From Verrucomicrobiota bacterium (lineage in GTDB: Bacteria; Chlamydiota; Chlamydiia; Chlamydiales; JAEYWL01): 64,000 nucleotides of DNA. Shown here piece by piece: positions 19,193 through 28,652 of this stretch. The stretch is from the NCBI GenBank assembly GCA_023428915.1, contig JAEYWL010000062.1, positions 21,203-85,202 of the forward strand. The letters run 5' to 3'. The notes under the pieces were generated by a model that worked only from the letters and a program-made list of their open reading frames with translations, was not told the origin of the DNA and ran no database searches. The position numbers and the translations under genes are program-made. How positions within the stretch are numbered: the stretch's first letter is position 1; every line of letters starts with the position of its first letter.

Positions 19193-19843
19193 AAAATTGT
19201 TGAAGTGGCGGGCGCCGAGGGCCACAAACTGCGGAATTTCCGGATAGGGAATATCTGAAATCCAGACAGCATCGACAGGCGCCTGCGACAAAGCTGCCAT
19301 GCCGCGCGGAGTGTCCTCAAAACCAATAATTCGATCCCCTGGCTTGCTGAGTATGCGCACTGCTGCAAAGTAACATTCCGGGCTGGGCTTGGCTTTCGTA
19401 TAATGCTCTCGTGTAATCCAGTGGGGAATGGTATTTAATACAGGAAGTTTCTCGCGGATCGAATCAACCAGCTCTTGCATTGAATGCGTCACGACAGCCC
19501 TATTGATCCCTTGGGCCTGCAATTCAATAAGGAGCCGTTCTACGCCGGGCATTAGCTGCACCCCGCCCTGGCTGACCAGGTCCAGAAAGGCGCGTTTTTT
19601 TTCCTGGTAAAGCACTTTCCAATCCGGTTCTTGCGCTTGAAGAGCCGGAATATCGGCATAAATATGCCTTTTTAATTCGTCATGATAATGGGCCACTGTG
19701 CAGTATTTTTCCATATTCCAGGGCAATTCAAAGCCGCGGTTGCGGCACATTGCTTGGTATGCCTGGTAATGAAGGTGCTCTGTATTGACTAAGAGACCGT
19801 CTAAATCAAATAAAAATAGCTGATAGTTTTTTAGCCATTGCAT
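19166..19843 (-). CDS. HAD-superfamily phosphatase (beta-phosphoglucomutase-like)
   Basis: A 225-residue HAD hydrolase. Motif I is D13-L-D15-G-L-L-V-N-T-E, motif II VVTHS, motif III the lysine of AKPSPECY, and motif IV GFEDTPRG. The all-helical cap between motifs I and II places it in subfamily I with phosphoglycolate phosphatase, beta-phosphoglucomutase and sugar-phosphatases. I chose the ATG at 19843 because AAGAGG lies seven bases upstream; an ATG seven codons earlier lies within that site. The gene is convergent with the guanylyltransferase-like gene and their ends overlap. Substrate unknown. Confidence 0.88.
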   Translation of the reverse strand: MQWLKNYQLFLFDLDGLLVNTEHLHYQAYQAMCRNRGFELPWNMEKYCTVAHYHDELKRHIYADIPALQAQEPDWKVLYQEKKRAFLDLVSQGGVQLMPGVERLLIELQAQGINRAVVTHSMQELVDSIREKLPVLNTIPHWITREHYTKAKPSPECYFAAVRILSKPGDRIIGFEDTPRGMAALSQAPVDAVWISDIPYPEIPQFVALGARHFNNFLDVLEGGE

Positions 19844-19880
19844 AACATACCTCTTGCGAAACAAAGGAAGTATACTCTAA

Positions 19881-20726
19881 ATGCGCGCAATTGCAAAAAC
19901 CTTTCCCTTTTTCCTCCCTATTTTTTTTCTGCTGTATCTCGGCAGCTGTCAAACCGAACCCTTGCAGATGCGGAAAAAACGGATCGCCAGGCCAGAGGCC
20001 ATTACCCGCAAGCATGAGGATAAGCTCTACGTGTTTCAAGAACCGCAGTGGCAAGAGAATGTGCGCTACCCATGGGAAAATTCCCATCAACTTAACTTTC
20101 CCAAGATCACAAAAGAATTTTTTAGATGCCGCGGTTCAGCTTTAAACCCAGTACGGATAGCTCAGGAAGGGAATGGACTGATGCGCTATTACGACTGCAG
20201 CGGCACTAGCCGGCACAGCCTGCCCTTGCGCGAAGGCAAAGAGTTTGTATACCCGATATTGATCGACCTCCTCAATTATCTGCAGATCGCTACAGGCAAG
20301 AAGGTTGTAATTACTTCCGGCCACCGCTGTCCGGAGCACCATGACTATGTAGATCAAAACCGCGAAGACAGATGCTCAAAACATATGGTGGGGGCTGAAG
20401 TTGCTTTTTATGTGCAGGGAATGGAAGCGGAACCATTGCGGATTATCGAATTGATCATGGCCTACTATAGACAGGAAGCCCGTTATCAGGGGCAGCCGGC
20501 ATTTACCGATTTTTTGCGCTATGATACCTCTAAAACAAATGTGTCAACGCCTCCGTGGTACAACAAGGAAATTTTCATAAAACTCTACCAAAAACACGAG
20601 GGGCGAAATTTGGACAATCGCCATCCTTTTGCCTATATAAGCCTGCAAGTAAGGTACGATTGGGAGACTCAAGAAAAAGTATCCTTTAGCTGGGACGCCG
20701 CGCAAAAGAATTTTCTCCGTTGGTAG
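19881..20726 (+). CDS. Lipoprotein with degenerate M15 (D-Ala carboxypeptidase-like) domain
   Basis: A 281-residue exported protein with a lipobox L-G-S-Cys23, so it is probably lipid-anchored in the envelope. The region ITSGHRCPEHH followed about 20 residues later by SKHMVGAEVAFYV aligns with the M15/DUF882 zinc block SGYR...SxHxxGxAxD. In this copy the Asp ligand is Ala (HMVGAEVA), so it may be inactive, or the ligand may come from elsewhere. M15 proteins cut or bind peptidoglycan peptides. The stop codon overlaps a 171-bp palindromic element. The lipobox is strong; the M15 relation is a moderate-confidence reading. Confidence 0.65.
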   Translation: MRAIAKTFPFFLPIFFLLYLGSCQTEPLQMRKKRIARPEAITRKHEDKLYVFQEPQWQENVRYPWENSHQLNFPKITKEFFRCRGSALNPVRIAQEGNGLMRYYDCSGTSRHSLPLREGKEFVYPILIDLLNYLQIATGKKVVITSGHRCPEHHDYVDQNREDRCSKHMVGAEVAFYVQGMEAEPLRIIELIMAYYRQEARYQGQPAFTDFLRYDTSKTNVSTPPWYNKEIFIKLYQKHEGRNLDNRHPFAYISLQVRYDWETQEKVSFSWDAAQKNFLRW

Positions 20727-20895
20727 AGGCTGTGAAAAATTTAGAATTCTGGCGATTTTTGATGAAATTCTCTGCAGACTTCAAATTTTATCCCCGACCA
20801 AAACGTTCTAGTGCCGTTTTGAGAGGGGATAAAATCTTGGAAGATGCGATAATTTCGCAAAAAGCGAGATGAATCTCTATTTTTTCACAGGCTCT
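20725..20895. repeat. 171-bp palindromic element (MITE-like hairpin)
   Basis: Terminal inverted repeats AGAGGCTGTGAAAAA (20725-20739) and its near complement (20881-20895) enclose a strong central hairpin: ATTTTATCCCC (20785-20795) with CAAAACG pairs with CGTTTTG and GGGGATAAAAT (20825-20835). It is non-coding, begins on the stop codon of the lipoprotein gene, and lies just upstream of tRNA-Leu. Confidence 0.7.
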
Positions 20896-20952
20896 TAAGA
20901 ATAGTTTGGTATTAATTGCGGCAATCCAGTATATTTTCCGTTAAGTTTATGT

Positions 20953-21035
20953 GCCGATGTGGCGAAATGGTAGACGCGGTAGACTCAAAATCTACTTCTG
21001 GCAACAGAGTGCTGGTTCGAGTCCTGCCATCGGCA
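20953..21035 (+). tRNA. tRNA-Leu(CAA)
   Basis: Cloverleaf visible by eye: acceptor GCCGATG pairs with CATCGGC, discriminator A, anticodon stem GTAGA/TCTAC around the loop CTCAAAA with anticodon CAA, a long variable arm and a GGTTCGAGTCC T-arm. The class II form is typical of leucine. CCA is not encoded. Confidence 0.95.
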
Positions 21036-21064
21036 CACTTTTTTCCTTTTAATTATTTTCAAAT

Positions 21065-21148
21065 GCGGCCATGGCGGAATTGGTAGACGCGCTAGATTCA
21101 GGTTCTAGTCAAGGCAACTTGGTGGATGTTCGAGTCATCTTGGCCGCA
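21065..21148 (+). tRNA. tRNA-Leu(CAG)
   Basis: Acceptor GCGGCCA pairs with TGGCCGC, discriminator A; anticodon stem CTAGA/TCTAG around TTCAGGT gives anticodon CAG. A long variable arm and a GTTCGAGTC T-arm are present. It is 29 bases after the first tRNA-Leu, probably in one transcript. Confidence 0.95.
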
Positions 21149-21193
21149 ATCCTATTCCTGCTGTTTGCAAGCTTCAATTGCAGTGCTGAAACT

Positions 21194-21823
21194 ATGGAAT
21201 TAACTTACCCAAAAGTTGCCCTGGTGGCTAATGGCGTAATTCGCGACTACCCTGCTGTCTTAAAAGAAATTGCGAAATACGATCGTATCATTGCCGTTGA
21301 TGGAGGCGTCAATCACTGTTTAGCAATGGAATTGCGGCCTGACCTTATTGTCGGCGACCTTGACTCTGCGAATTGCCAAGCATTGGCTGCTTTTAAAGAT
21401 GTTCCTGTAAGATCTTACCCGACAGAAAAAGATGAAACTGATTTAGAGCTGGCTATTGAAGCTGCAAAGGAATGGGGAGCGCAAGAGCTCGGGCTATTCG
21501 GCTGTACAGAGGGGCGCACCGATCATCTGCTATACAACCTGCATATCTTATACCGGCTGCCGGCAATCCGAATTGAATCGCAAAATGAAACCATATTTTT
21601 GCTGGAAAACAGCCAAACTGTAACAACTTGCCCAGGACAAACTGTTTCGCTTATTCCTATAGCTGGTCCCTGCGAAGGCATCACGACCAAAGGCCTGCGC
21701 TGGGAGCTCAATAACCACACCTTTGACTCTCATTTTATGAGCCTCTCCAACATCGCCCTCGGCAACTCTTTTGAGATCGCCATCGCCAAAGGCCGGCTGC
21801 TCTGCATCCTGCAAAAGCTATAA
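21194..21823 (+). CDS. thiN: Thiamine pyrophosphokinase
   Basis: A 209-residue enzyme converting thiamine to thiamine diphosphate with ATP. Family motifs are DGGVNHC, then PDLIVGDLDS, then PTEKDETDLELA with the metal-binding Asp residues, and GCTEGRTDHLL. The C-terminal beta domain (TVSLIPIAGPCEGITTKGL) is complete. The reading frame is open upstream into tRNA-Leu(CAG), so the true start is the ATG at 21194, directly before the conserved first strand (YPKVALVANG). The ribosome site there is weak. The enzyme implies that free thiamine is taken up from the host. Confidence 0.9.
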   Translation: MELTYPKVALVANGVIRDYPAVLKEIAKYDRIIAVDGGVNHCLAMELRPDLIVGDLDSANCQALAAFKDVPVRSYPTEKDETDLELAIEAAKEWGAQELGLFGCTEGRTDHLLYNLHILYRLPAIRIESQNETIFLLENSQTVTTCPGQTVSLIPIAGPCEGITTKGLRWELNNHTFDSHFMSLSNIALGNSFEIAIAKGRLLCILQKL

Positions 21824-21830
21824 TTAACTA

Positions 21831-21957
21831 CTAATTAGGCGCTTAAATGGACAATGGACTTTAACGGCCCCATCGACCTTATGGACTCAATGAACTAAGC
21901 GCCAGCTATTTAGATTATGGCTTTATTAAAGTCCATTGTCCATTTTAAGCACTTTAA
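21831..21957. repeat. Palindromic intergenic element, copy b
   Basis: Left arm GCGCTTAAATGGACAATGG continuing to CTTTAA (21840-21863) and right arm complementary to GTGCTTAAAATGGACAATGG (up to 21953). It lies directly after the thiN stop codon. Confidence 0.7.
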
Positions 21958-21979
21958 AAGAGAGGAAAGCACAAGCATG

Positions 21980-22019
21980 AAAAGGAAATGGTAAGGAACC
22001 TTTACTTCTTTCCTTTTTG
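21980..22019 (+). terminator. Possible terminator between thiN and lepA
   Basis: AAAAGGAAA...GTAAGG-AA-CCTTTAC...TTTCCTTTT forms a hairpin with small bulges, followed by a short T-rich tract. It could separate the tRNA-thiN unit from lepA. Confidence 0.4.
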
Positions 22020-22074
22020 CCTTATTTCAATATTCTTGCTATATTGATTTGCTAATCCCCGTTTTAAGGTGTAA

Positions 22075-23883
<1,809 letters not shown>

Positions 23884-23893
23884 GAAGCAAGAA

Positions 23894-25201
23894 ATGACAG
23901 CAGTTGTAGTCGTCGGTGGACAGTGGGGCGATGAAGGCAAAGGGAAAATTATCGACGCCTGTGCCAAACGCGTCCGCCACGTCGTACGGGCCCAAGGCGG
24001 TAATAATGCCGGGCATACAATTATTATTGGCGATACCGAATACAAGCTTCACCTTACCCCTTCCGGAATACTTCAAAGCCACACACTTTGCTACATAGGT
24101 GCAGGCACCGTCATCGACCTGCATGTACTGGCCGCCGAATGGGAGATGCTGCAAAAAAAAGGCATCCAATTACATAATCGCATTTGGATAGCTCCTGAAG
24201 CCCACATCATTATGCCTTTCCACAAGCTGCAAGACCGCTTGGCGGAAGAACGTAAAGGCGCGCTAGCCATCGGCACAACCGGCAGAGGAATTGGCCCAAG
24301 TTATTCCGATAAGATCAATCGGATTGGCATACGCATTGGCGACCTTATAGATCGCCCTAGACTGCATCAATTAATCGAACAAAGTTTGGTGGTTAAAAAT
24401 CAGGAATTAGAGGGAGTATACGGGCTTCCTCCCCTGGACTTTCAGCAAATCATCGCCGAAATCGAAATGTACCGCGAAAAGATCATCCCTTACATCGGCC
24501 CGGTAGATGAGCTCCTGTATAAAGCCTGGAAAGCCGGTGAAGACATTCTATTGGAAGGGGCCCAGGGGACTTTTTTGGATGTTTCTTTCGGCACTTACCC
24601 TTACGCTACGTCTTCGAATACTGTCGCAGCTGGAATTTGCGCTGGCGCGGGCCTTGGGCCTACTGCAATCAATTCAGTACTTGGCATCTTTAAATGCTAC
24701 CTTACAAGGGTCGGCAACGGTCCTTTTCCAACGGAACAAAAGGACGACGGCTGCTTTTTGGATCATAAGGCTGCCCGTGAATTCGGCACCACTACAGGCC
24801 GTAAAAGACGCTGCGGCTGGTTTGATGCCGTTCTGGCCCGAAAAGCTGTGCAGGTGAACGGCTGCACAAGCTTTGCCCTTACCAAGCTAGATATCCTTGA
24901 CCCGCTTGAGACCATACAGGTCTGCACAGCTTACCGCATGCGAGGCGAGCAAACAATCCTTCCTCCAACTGTCATTGAAGACTGGGAGCATATAGAGCCT
25001 GTCTATCAAATGCTGCCCGGCTGGCAATGCGCCACTCAGCATATTAAAGATCTCGACGCCCTCCCTAAAGAGCTGCTAGACTATGTTAAATTCTTGGAAA
25101 ATCTGCTGGGCATACCTTGCACCTTGCTGTCAGTCGGACCTGAAAGGGAGCAGACGCTTCAACTTGATGAGCTATTTTCCACCACCGAGGCGATGCAATG
25201 A
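23894..25201 (+). CDS. purA: Adenylosuccinate synthetase
   Basis: A 435-residue GTP-dependent enzyme joining IMP and aspartate. The N-terminal signature GGQWGDEGKGKIID carries the catalytic Asp and P-loop; NNAGHT, GTTGRGIGPSY, EGAQGT and the late TTGRKRRCGWFD blocks are all present, so the protein looks complete. An AGGAAG site precedes the start. The classical Chlamydia lack purA, so its presence suggests a wider purine interconversion ability in this lineage; no purB is visible in the window. The end overlaps uppS by four bases. Confidence 0.96.
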   Translation: MTAVVVVGGQWGDEGKGKIIDACAKRVRHVVRAQGGNNAGHTIIIGDTEYKLHLTPSGILQSHTLCYIGAGTVIDLHVLAAEWEMLQKKGIQLHNRIWIAPEAHIIMPFHKLQDRLAEERKGALAIGTTGRGIGPSYSDKINRIGIRIGDLIDRPRLHQLIEQSLVVKNQELEGVYGLPPLDFQQIIAEIEMYREKIIPYIGPVDELLYKAWKAGEDILLEGAQGTFLDVSFGTYPYATSSNTVAAGICAGAGLGPTAINSVLGIFKCYLTRVGNGPFPTEQKDDGCFLDHKAAREFGTTTGRKRRCGWFDAVLARKAVQVNGCTSFALTKLDILDPLETIQVCTAYRMRGEQTILPPTVIEDWEHIEPVYQMLPGWQCATQHIKDLDALPKELLDYVKFLENLLGIPCTLLSVGPEREQTLQLDELFSTTEAMQ

Positions 25202-25944
25202 CTCACCCCCCTCTGTTCAGCCCTCAACAGCTGACAGCATTGGACCCGCAGCGCATTCCGCAACACATCGCCATCATTCCTGATGGCAATAGGCGCTGGG
25301 CAAAAATGCATGAGCTCGACACTGGGCTGGGGCATAAACAGGGCGGCGACAATCTTTTAAATATTGTGAAGGCTGCCGCAGAAATGGGTGTCAAGACCTT
25401 AACCTTTTACACTTTTTCCACAGAAAATTGGCTTCGCCCCAAAGATGAGGTGGACTGCATCATGGCTCTACTAGAAAGCTATCTCGTGGATCAATGCAGC
25501 GCCATGGTGCATAATGGAATCCGTTTAGAGACTGTAGGCTCGCTTGAAGCGCTTCCTCAAAATGTGCAGCAAGAGCTGGCGAATGCTAAAAATGCCACAG
25601 CGCAAGGCAAAAAAATTGACTTGGTATTAGCCGTCAATTATGGTGCAAGGGACGATATAGTTCGCGCAGTAAAAAAGCTGGCGGCGGATTGCAGCAAGAA
25701 GAACCTCAAAGCAGAAGATATATCTGAAACTCTGCTTGGCTCTTATTTAGACACGCATCGCTGGCCTGATCCGGACCTCTTAATCAGAACGAGCGGAGAA
25801 AACCGGATTAGCAATTTTTTATTATGGGAAATGTCCTATACGGAACTTTATTTTACAGAGACCCTTTGGCCAGACTTTTCTCCAACCTGTCTATACCATG
25901 CGGTCCTGAACTATCAAAAAAGAATTAGGCGGCTTGGAGAATAA
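25198..25944 (+). CDS. uppS: Isoprenyl transferase (undecaprenyl diphosphate synthase)
   Basis: A 248-residue cis-prenyltransferase. The N-terminal motif IIPDGNRRWAK holds the catalytic Asp, GGDN the pyrophosphate site, and the C-terminal RTSGENRISNFLLWEMSYTE block followed by LYF...WPDF the IPP-binding region. It makes the polyprenyl carrier for peptidoglycan and glycan assembly. It overlaps purA (ATGA) and cdsA (TAATG), so the genes are translationally coupled. The uppS-cdsA-cmk order is the same as in Chlamydia. Confidence 0.96.
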   Translation: MTHPPLFSPQQLTALDPQRIPQHIAIIPDGNRRWAKMHELDTGLGHKQGGDNLLNIVKAAAEMGVKTLTFYTFSTENWLRPKDEVDCIMALLESYLVDQCSAMVHNGIRLETVGSLEALPQNVQQELANAKNATAQGKKIDLVLAVNYGARDDIVRAVKKLAADCSKKNLKAEDISETLLGSYLDTHRWPDPDLLIRTSGENRISNFLLWEMSYTELYFTETLWPDFSPTCLYHAVLNYQKRIRRLGE

Positions 25945-26825
25945 TGTTCGCAAAACTTAGTCATACTTATCAGAGAATTACAGTCAGTTTAATTTTTTCA
26001 GTACTTCTCATTTTAGTCATTTGGTTCTCCTATTACCCCTTAACCAAACCGGTATTTGTCCTAACTGTAATGGGATTTGTTTCTGTTGCGATTTGGGAAT
26101 ATTACCAAATTACAAAAGCTAAAGAATATAAGCCCTTAGTCTCCATAGGAGTAGCCACCGCAAGCCTCTATGTATTGGCCGTCTTTTTAGATACGCAATA
26201 TCCCAATTTTTCCGTTTTGCCCTTTGCTGTTTTTGCCTCGGGGTTTCTCGTGCTATTTGTGCGGCTCTTTGCCCAAGAGCGCGAGCCTCTGTCTAATTTA
26301 GCTGTTACTGTATTTGGCTGGGCCTATCTGGCTATCCCTTTAAGTTTGCTTATCCATATTAATTATTTTTTCCCCTCAGATAGCCTGCAGCAAGGGCGCT
26401 TTTGGCTGCTCTATATCCTCATTGTCACTAAGATGACAGATACCGGCGGATACTTTATTGGCAAATACTTCGGCAAACACAAACTGGCAAAGCAAATCAG
26501 CCCTAAAAAAACTATCGAAGGTGCAGCCGGCGGCCTTATATTTGCTGTCATTGCCAGCTTGCTTTTCCCTCTGCTAGCTAATGCCGGCATGGGCCAGCCA
26601 GTCATTCAACTGAGCATCCTGCAAAGCTTATTGCTCGGCGGCCTGATCAGTGTTTTAGGCCAAATCGGCGACTTAGGCGAATCACTGCTCAAACGGGATG
26701 CGGGCGTAAAAGATAGCAATCAGCTGCCAGGCTTAGGCGGCATCCTCGATATCGTTGATTCATTAGTATTTACTATTCCTTTGTTATATATTTTTATGAA
26801 AATAGAAGCGGGGGTCTCCCTATGA
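25944..26825 (+). CDS. cdsA: Phosphatidate cytidylyltransferase
   Basis: A 293-residue inner-membrane enzyme that makes CDP-diacylglycerol. About eight hydrophobic segments are visible. The C-terminal signature is present: SPKKTIEGAAGG, then GDLGESLLKRDAGVKDSNQL, then PGLGGILDIVDS. It overlaps uppS by one base and cmk by four. Confidence 0.96.
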   Translation: MFAKLSHTYQRITVSLIFSVLLILVIWFSYYPLTKPVFVLTVMGFVSVAIWEYYQITKAKEYKPLVSIGVATASLYVLAVFLDTQYPNFSVLPFAVFASGFLVLFVRLFAQEREPLSNLAVTVFGWAYLAIPLSLLIHINYFFPSDSLQQGRFWLLYILIVTKMTDTGGYFIGKYFGKHKLAKQISPKKTIEGAAGGLIFAVIASLLFPLLANAGMGQPVIQLSILQSLLLGGLISVLGQIGDLGESLLKRDAGVKDSNQLPGLGGILDIVDSLVFTIPLLYIFMKIEAGVSL

Positions 26826-27499
26826 TTATTACAATTGACGGTAAAGTCGGAACAGGTAAAAGCTCTGTCGCCCAAAGTTTAGCAAAAGCTTTAGGTTTTA
26901 TTTACTTCGATACCGGAGCTATGTATCGGGCTGTCACCTGGGGCATCATTAAGCACCAGATCGACATTCACAATGAAACCCAGCTTAAGGAGTATTTAGA
27001 CCGCTTTAATTTTAAGATTAAAATCGACAGGGGCGACAAACACTATCTTGTCGACGAGCAGGATATCACCTTGGCCATACGCGGAGCTCAGGTCACAAGC
27101 CGGGTCTCTGAAGTTTCTGCGCTGCCTGTCGTGCGGGAGAAACTAGTGCATATACAACGGGAGCTCGCTAAGGGAGTAAATGCCATCTTTGAAGGCCGCG
27201 ATATGGGCACAGTCGTGTTCCCCAATGCAAACCTTAAAGTCTTTTTAACAGCTGATCCTGCAGTCCGTGCGCAACGCCGCTATGAAGAGCTCAAGCAAAA
27301 GTTTCCCGATGAAGCCGCAGCCCTTAGCCTTGAACAGGTATTAGAGACCATCAATCAACGCGATGAATACGACTCAAACCGTGCACTTTCCCCCTTGCGC
27401 CAGGCAGACGATGCCAAATTGATCGACACCTCCGATATGGGCATTGAAGATGTCGTAGAAGCCATCCTGGAATATAAGGATTCCCTTAAGAAAAAGTAG
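26822..27499 (+). CDS. cmk: Cytidylate kinase
   Basis: A 225-residue (d)CMP kinase. The P-loop is DGKVGTGKSS, followed by YFDTGAMYRAVTW, the substrate block FEGRDMGTVVFPNA, and the lid with the RAQRRYEEL segment and DEYDSNRALSPL. It is coupled to cdsA by an ATGA-type overlap and ends the operon; plsC, which follows cmk in Chlamydia, is not here. Confidence 0.96.
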   Translation: MIITIDGKVGTGKSSVAQSLAKALGFIYFDTGAMYRAVTWGIIKHQIDIHNETQLKEYLDRFNFKIKIDRGDKHYLVDEQDITLAIRGAQVTSRVSEVSALPVVREKLVHIQRELAKGVNAIFEGRDMGTVVFPNANLKVFLTADPAVRAQRRYEELKQKFPDEAAALSLEQVLETINQRDEYDSNRALSPLRQADDAKLIDTSDMGIEDVVEAILEYKDSLKKK

Positions 27500-27537
27500 T
27501 AGAGGATAAAGTGAAAGGGTTAAATATCTAAGCGAAT

Positions 27538-28125
27538 TCAACCCTCAACCCACTTGCCATTGCAGAGGCTGAATTGAAAATCAGGAATGCCTAACTGCTC
27601 AAAGGTTTCTTCAATTGGCGGTTCCTGCAAGGCCTGTGTGTTGGGGTCGGCATAATAGTACTTAACAACCCTGTTGACCACCAGAATTTGCGCTAAATAA
27701 GGTGCAAGCGGCCTATCCATATTCTCATCCCAAAAACCAATCTTAATACCCAGCCTGCCAGGATTAATATCTGCATCCCATTTTGAATCCCTTTTCGTCA
27801 TAAAAATTACCCATTGTCTGTATACAGGCTGAGTTTTGATCTCAGCAATAAATTCGCAGATAATATTTTTTACCAAAGGTCTTGCTTGCTCTATTGTCAT
27901 GCGGTTGCGGTTCGAAAATAAAATAGACCAATTATTGTAGTTATCATCAACAATCCACTTATTGCCAATTACTAAAAATTCCATATTGTATTTTTTGGCT
28001 ATGCTGCAGCTAAAACGATCTAAACGAGAGCTTTTAGCAACATCTTCTTTAGGTCCTTGATATTTAGCCGACATGCAGACCGCACTAATAAAAACTGCGA
28101 ATAAGAATCTTAGAGTCAATTTCAT
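27538..28125 (-). CDS. Exported protein of unknown function, 195 aa (possible immunity protein)
   Basis: A short protein with a clear N-terminal signal (KLTLRFLFAVFISAVCMSA). I do not recognise its family. The segment MTIEQARPLVKNIICEFIAEI resembles VDIDQARVYYVTTALIALNTV in the neighbour 28122-28652, so the two may be paralogues. It overlaps that gene by four bases (ATGA), and that gene is in turn coupled to the RHS gene. Small exported proteins directly behind an RHS toxin are often immunity proteins; that role is inference from position. Confidence 0.75.
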   Translation of the reverse strand: MKLTLRFLFAVFISAVCMSAKYQGPKEDVAKSSRLDRFSCSIAKKYNMEFLVIGNKWIVDDNYNNWSILFSNRNRMTIEQARPLVKNIICEFIAEIKTQPVYRQWVIFMTKRDSKWDADINPGRLGIKIGFWDENMDRPLAPYLAQILVVNRVVKYYYADPNTQALQEPPIEETFEQLGIPDFQFSLCNGKWVEG

Positions 28126-28652
28126 TTTGGCTTCCTTAGTAAATTAATAGCAGATTCTTTAGACACAATTTGAATAGCTTCTTCAAGCGTTTCTTGATGC
28201 ACGACTATAAATTTAAAGGGATCATCTTTAGGTTTTATTTCGTATTCTATTATATCTTTTGAATTCATGACTCTTGCAATTAGCGGGGGTTTGGGGTCGT
28301 CAGAATTGCAATCTAAAAAATGAATAGAGAGAGTGAAAAAATTTTTAAGTTTAAAAGGGTAATTATGAAGGTAGGGCCTTAAAACTTTATTTGCATTTAC
28401 TGTATTTAAAGCTATCAATGCCGTTGTGACATAATACACCCTGGCCTGATCAATATCCACAAGATCTTTTTTAATAAAGGATAAGTCGAGCTCTTTTACG
28501 TCACAGGCCATGGCACCACCACTGCCAAATGCGCGTAACCCCGTTTGCTTACAAACTTCAGCTGAAATTTTCTTAAGAGTCCTATTGGCCTCCTCCACGT
28601 AGGTAAAGCTCGAAAACAATAATAATAAAAATATAGGTATAAACTGCTTCAC
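28122..28652 (-). CDS. Exported protein of unknown function, 176 aa (possible immunity protein)
   Basis: A GTG-started protein whose first base shares the last G of the RHS stop codon (TAGTG), which indicates translational coupling. The N-terminus (KQFIPIFLLLLFSSFTYVEE) is a Sec-type signal peptide. Four cysteines or more remain in the mature protein, compatible with an oxidising compartment. The family is not recognised; it resembles the next gene around the xIDQAR segment. Position directly after an RHS C-terminal domain suggests an envelope immunity protein or a partner of the RHS product. Confidence 0.75.
   Translation of the reverse strand: MKQFIPIFLLLLFSSFTYVEEANRTLKKISAEVCKQTGLRAFGSGGAMACDVKELDLSFIKKDLVDIDQARVYYVTTALIALNTVNANKVLRPYLHNYPFKLKNFFTLSIHFLDCNSDDPKPPLIARVMNSKDIIEYEIKPKDDPFKFIVVHQETLEEAIQIVSKESAINLLRKPK

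Noticed and set aside
21071..21193. Open frame upstream of thiN beginning MAELVDALDSGSS
   Set aside because: It lies inside tRNA-Leu(CAG), which commonly mimics such a reading frame. The enzyme's conserved start is at 21194.
27500..27537. GGGTT/AACCC pair between cmk and the exported protein gene as a terminator
   Set aside because: The stem is only five bases with a long loop and no T-run.
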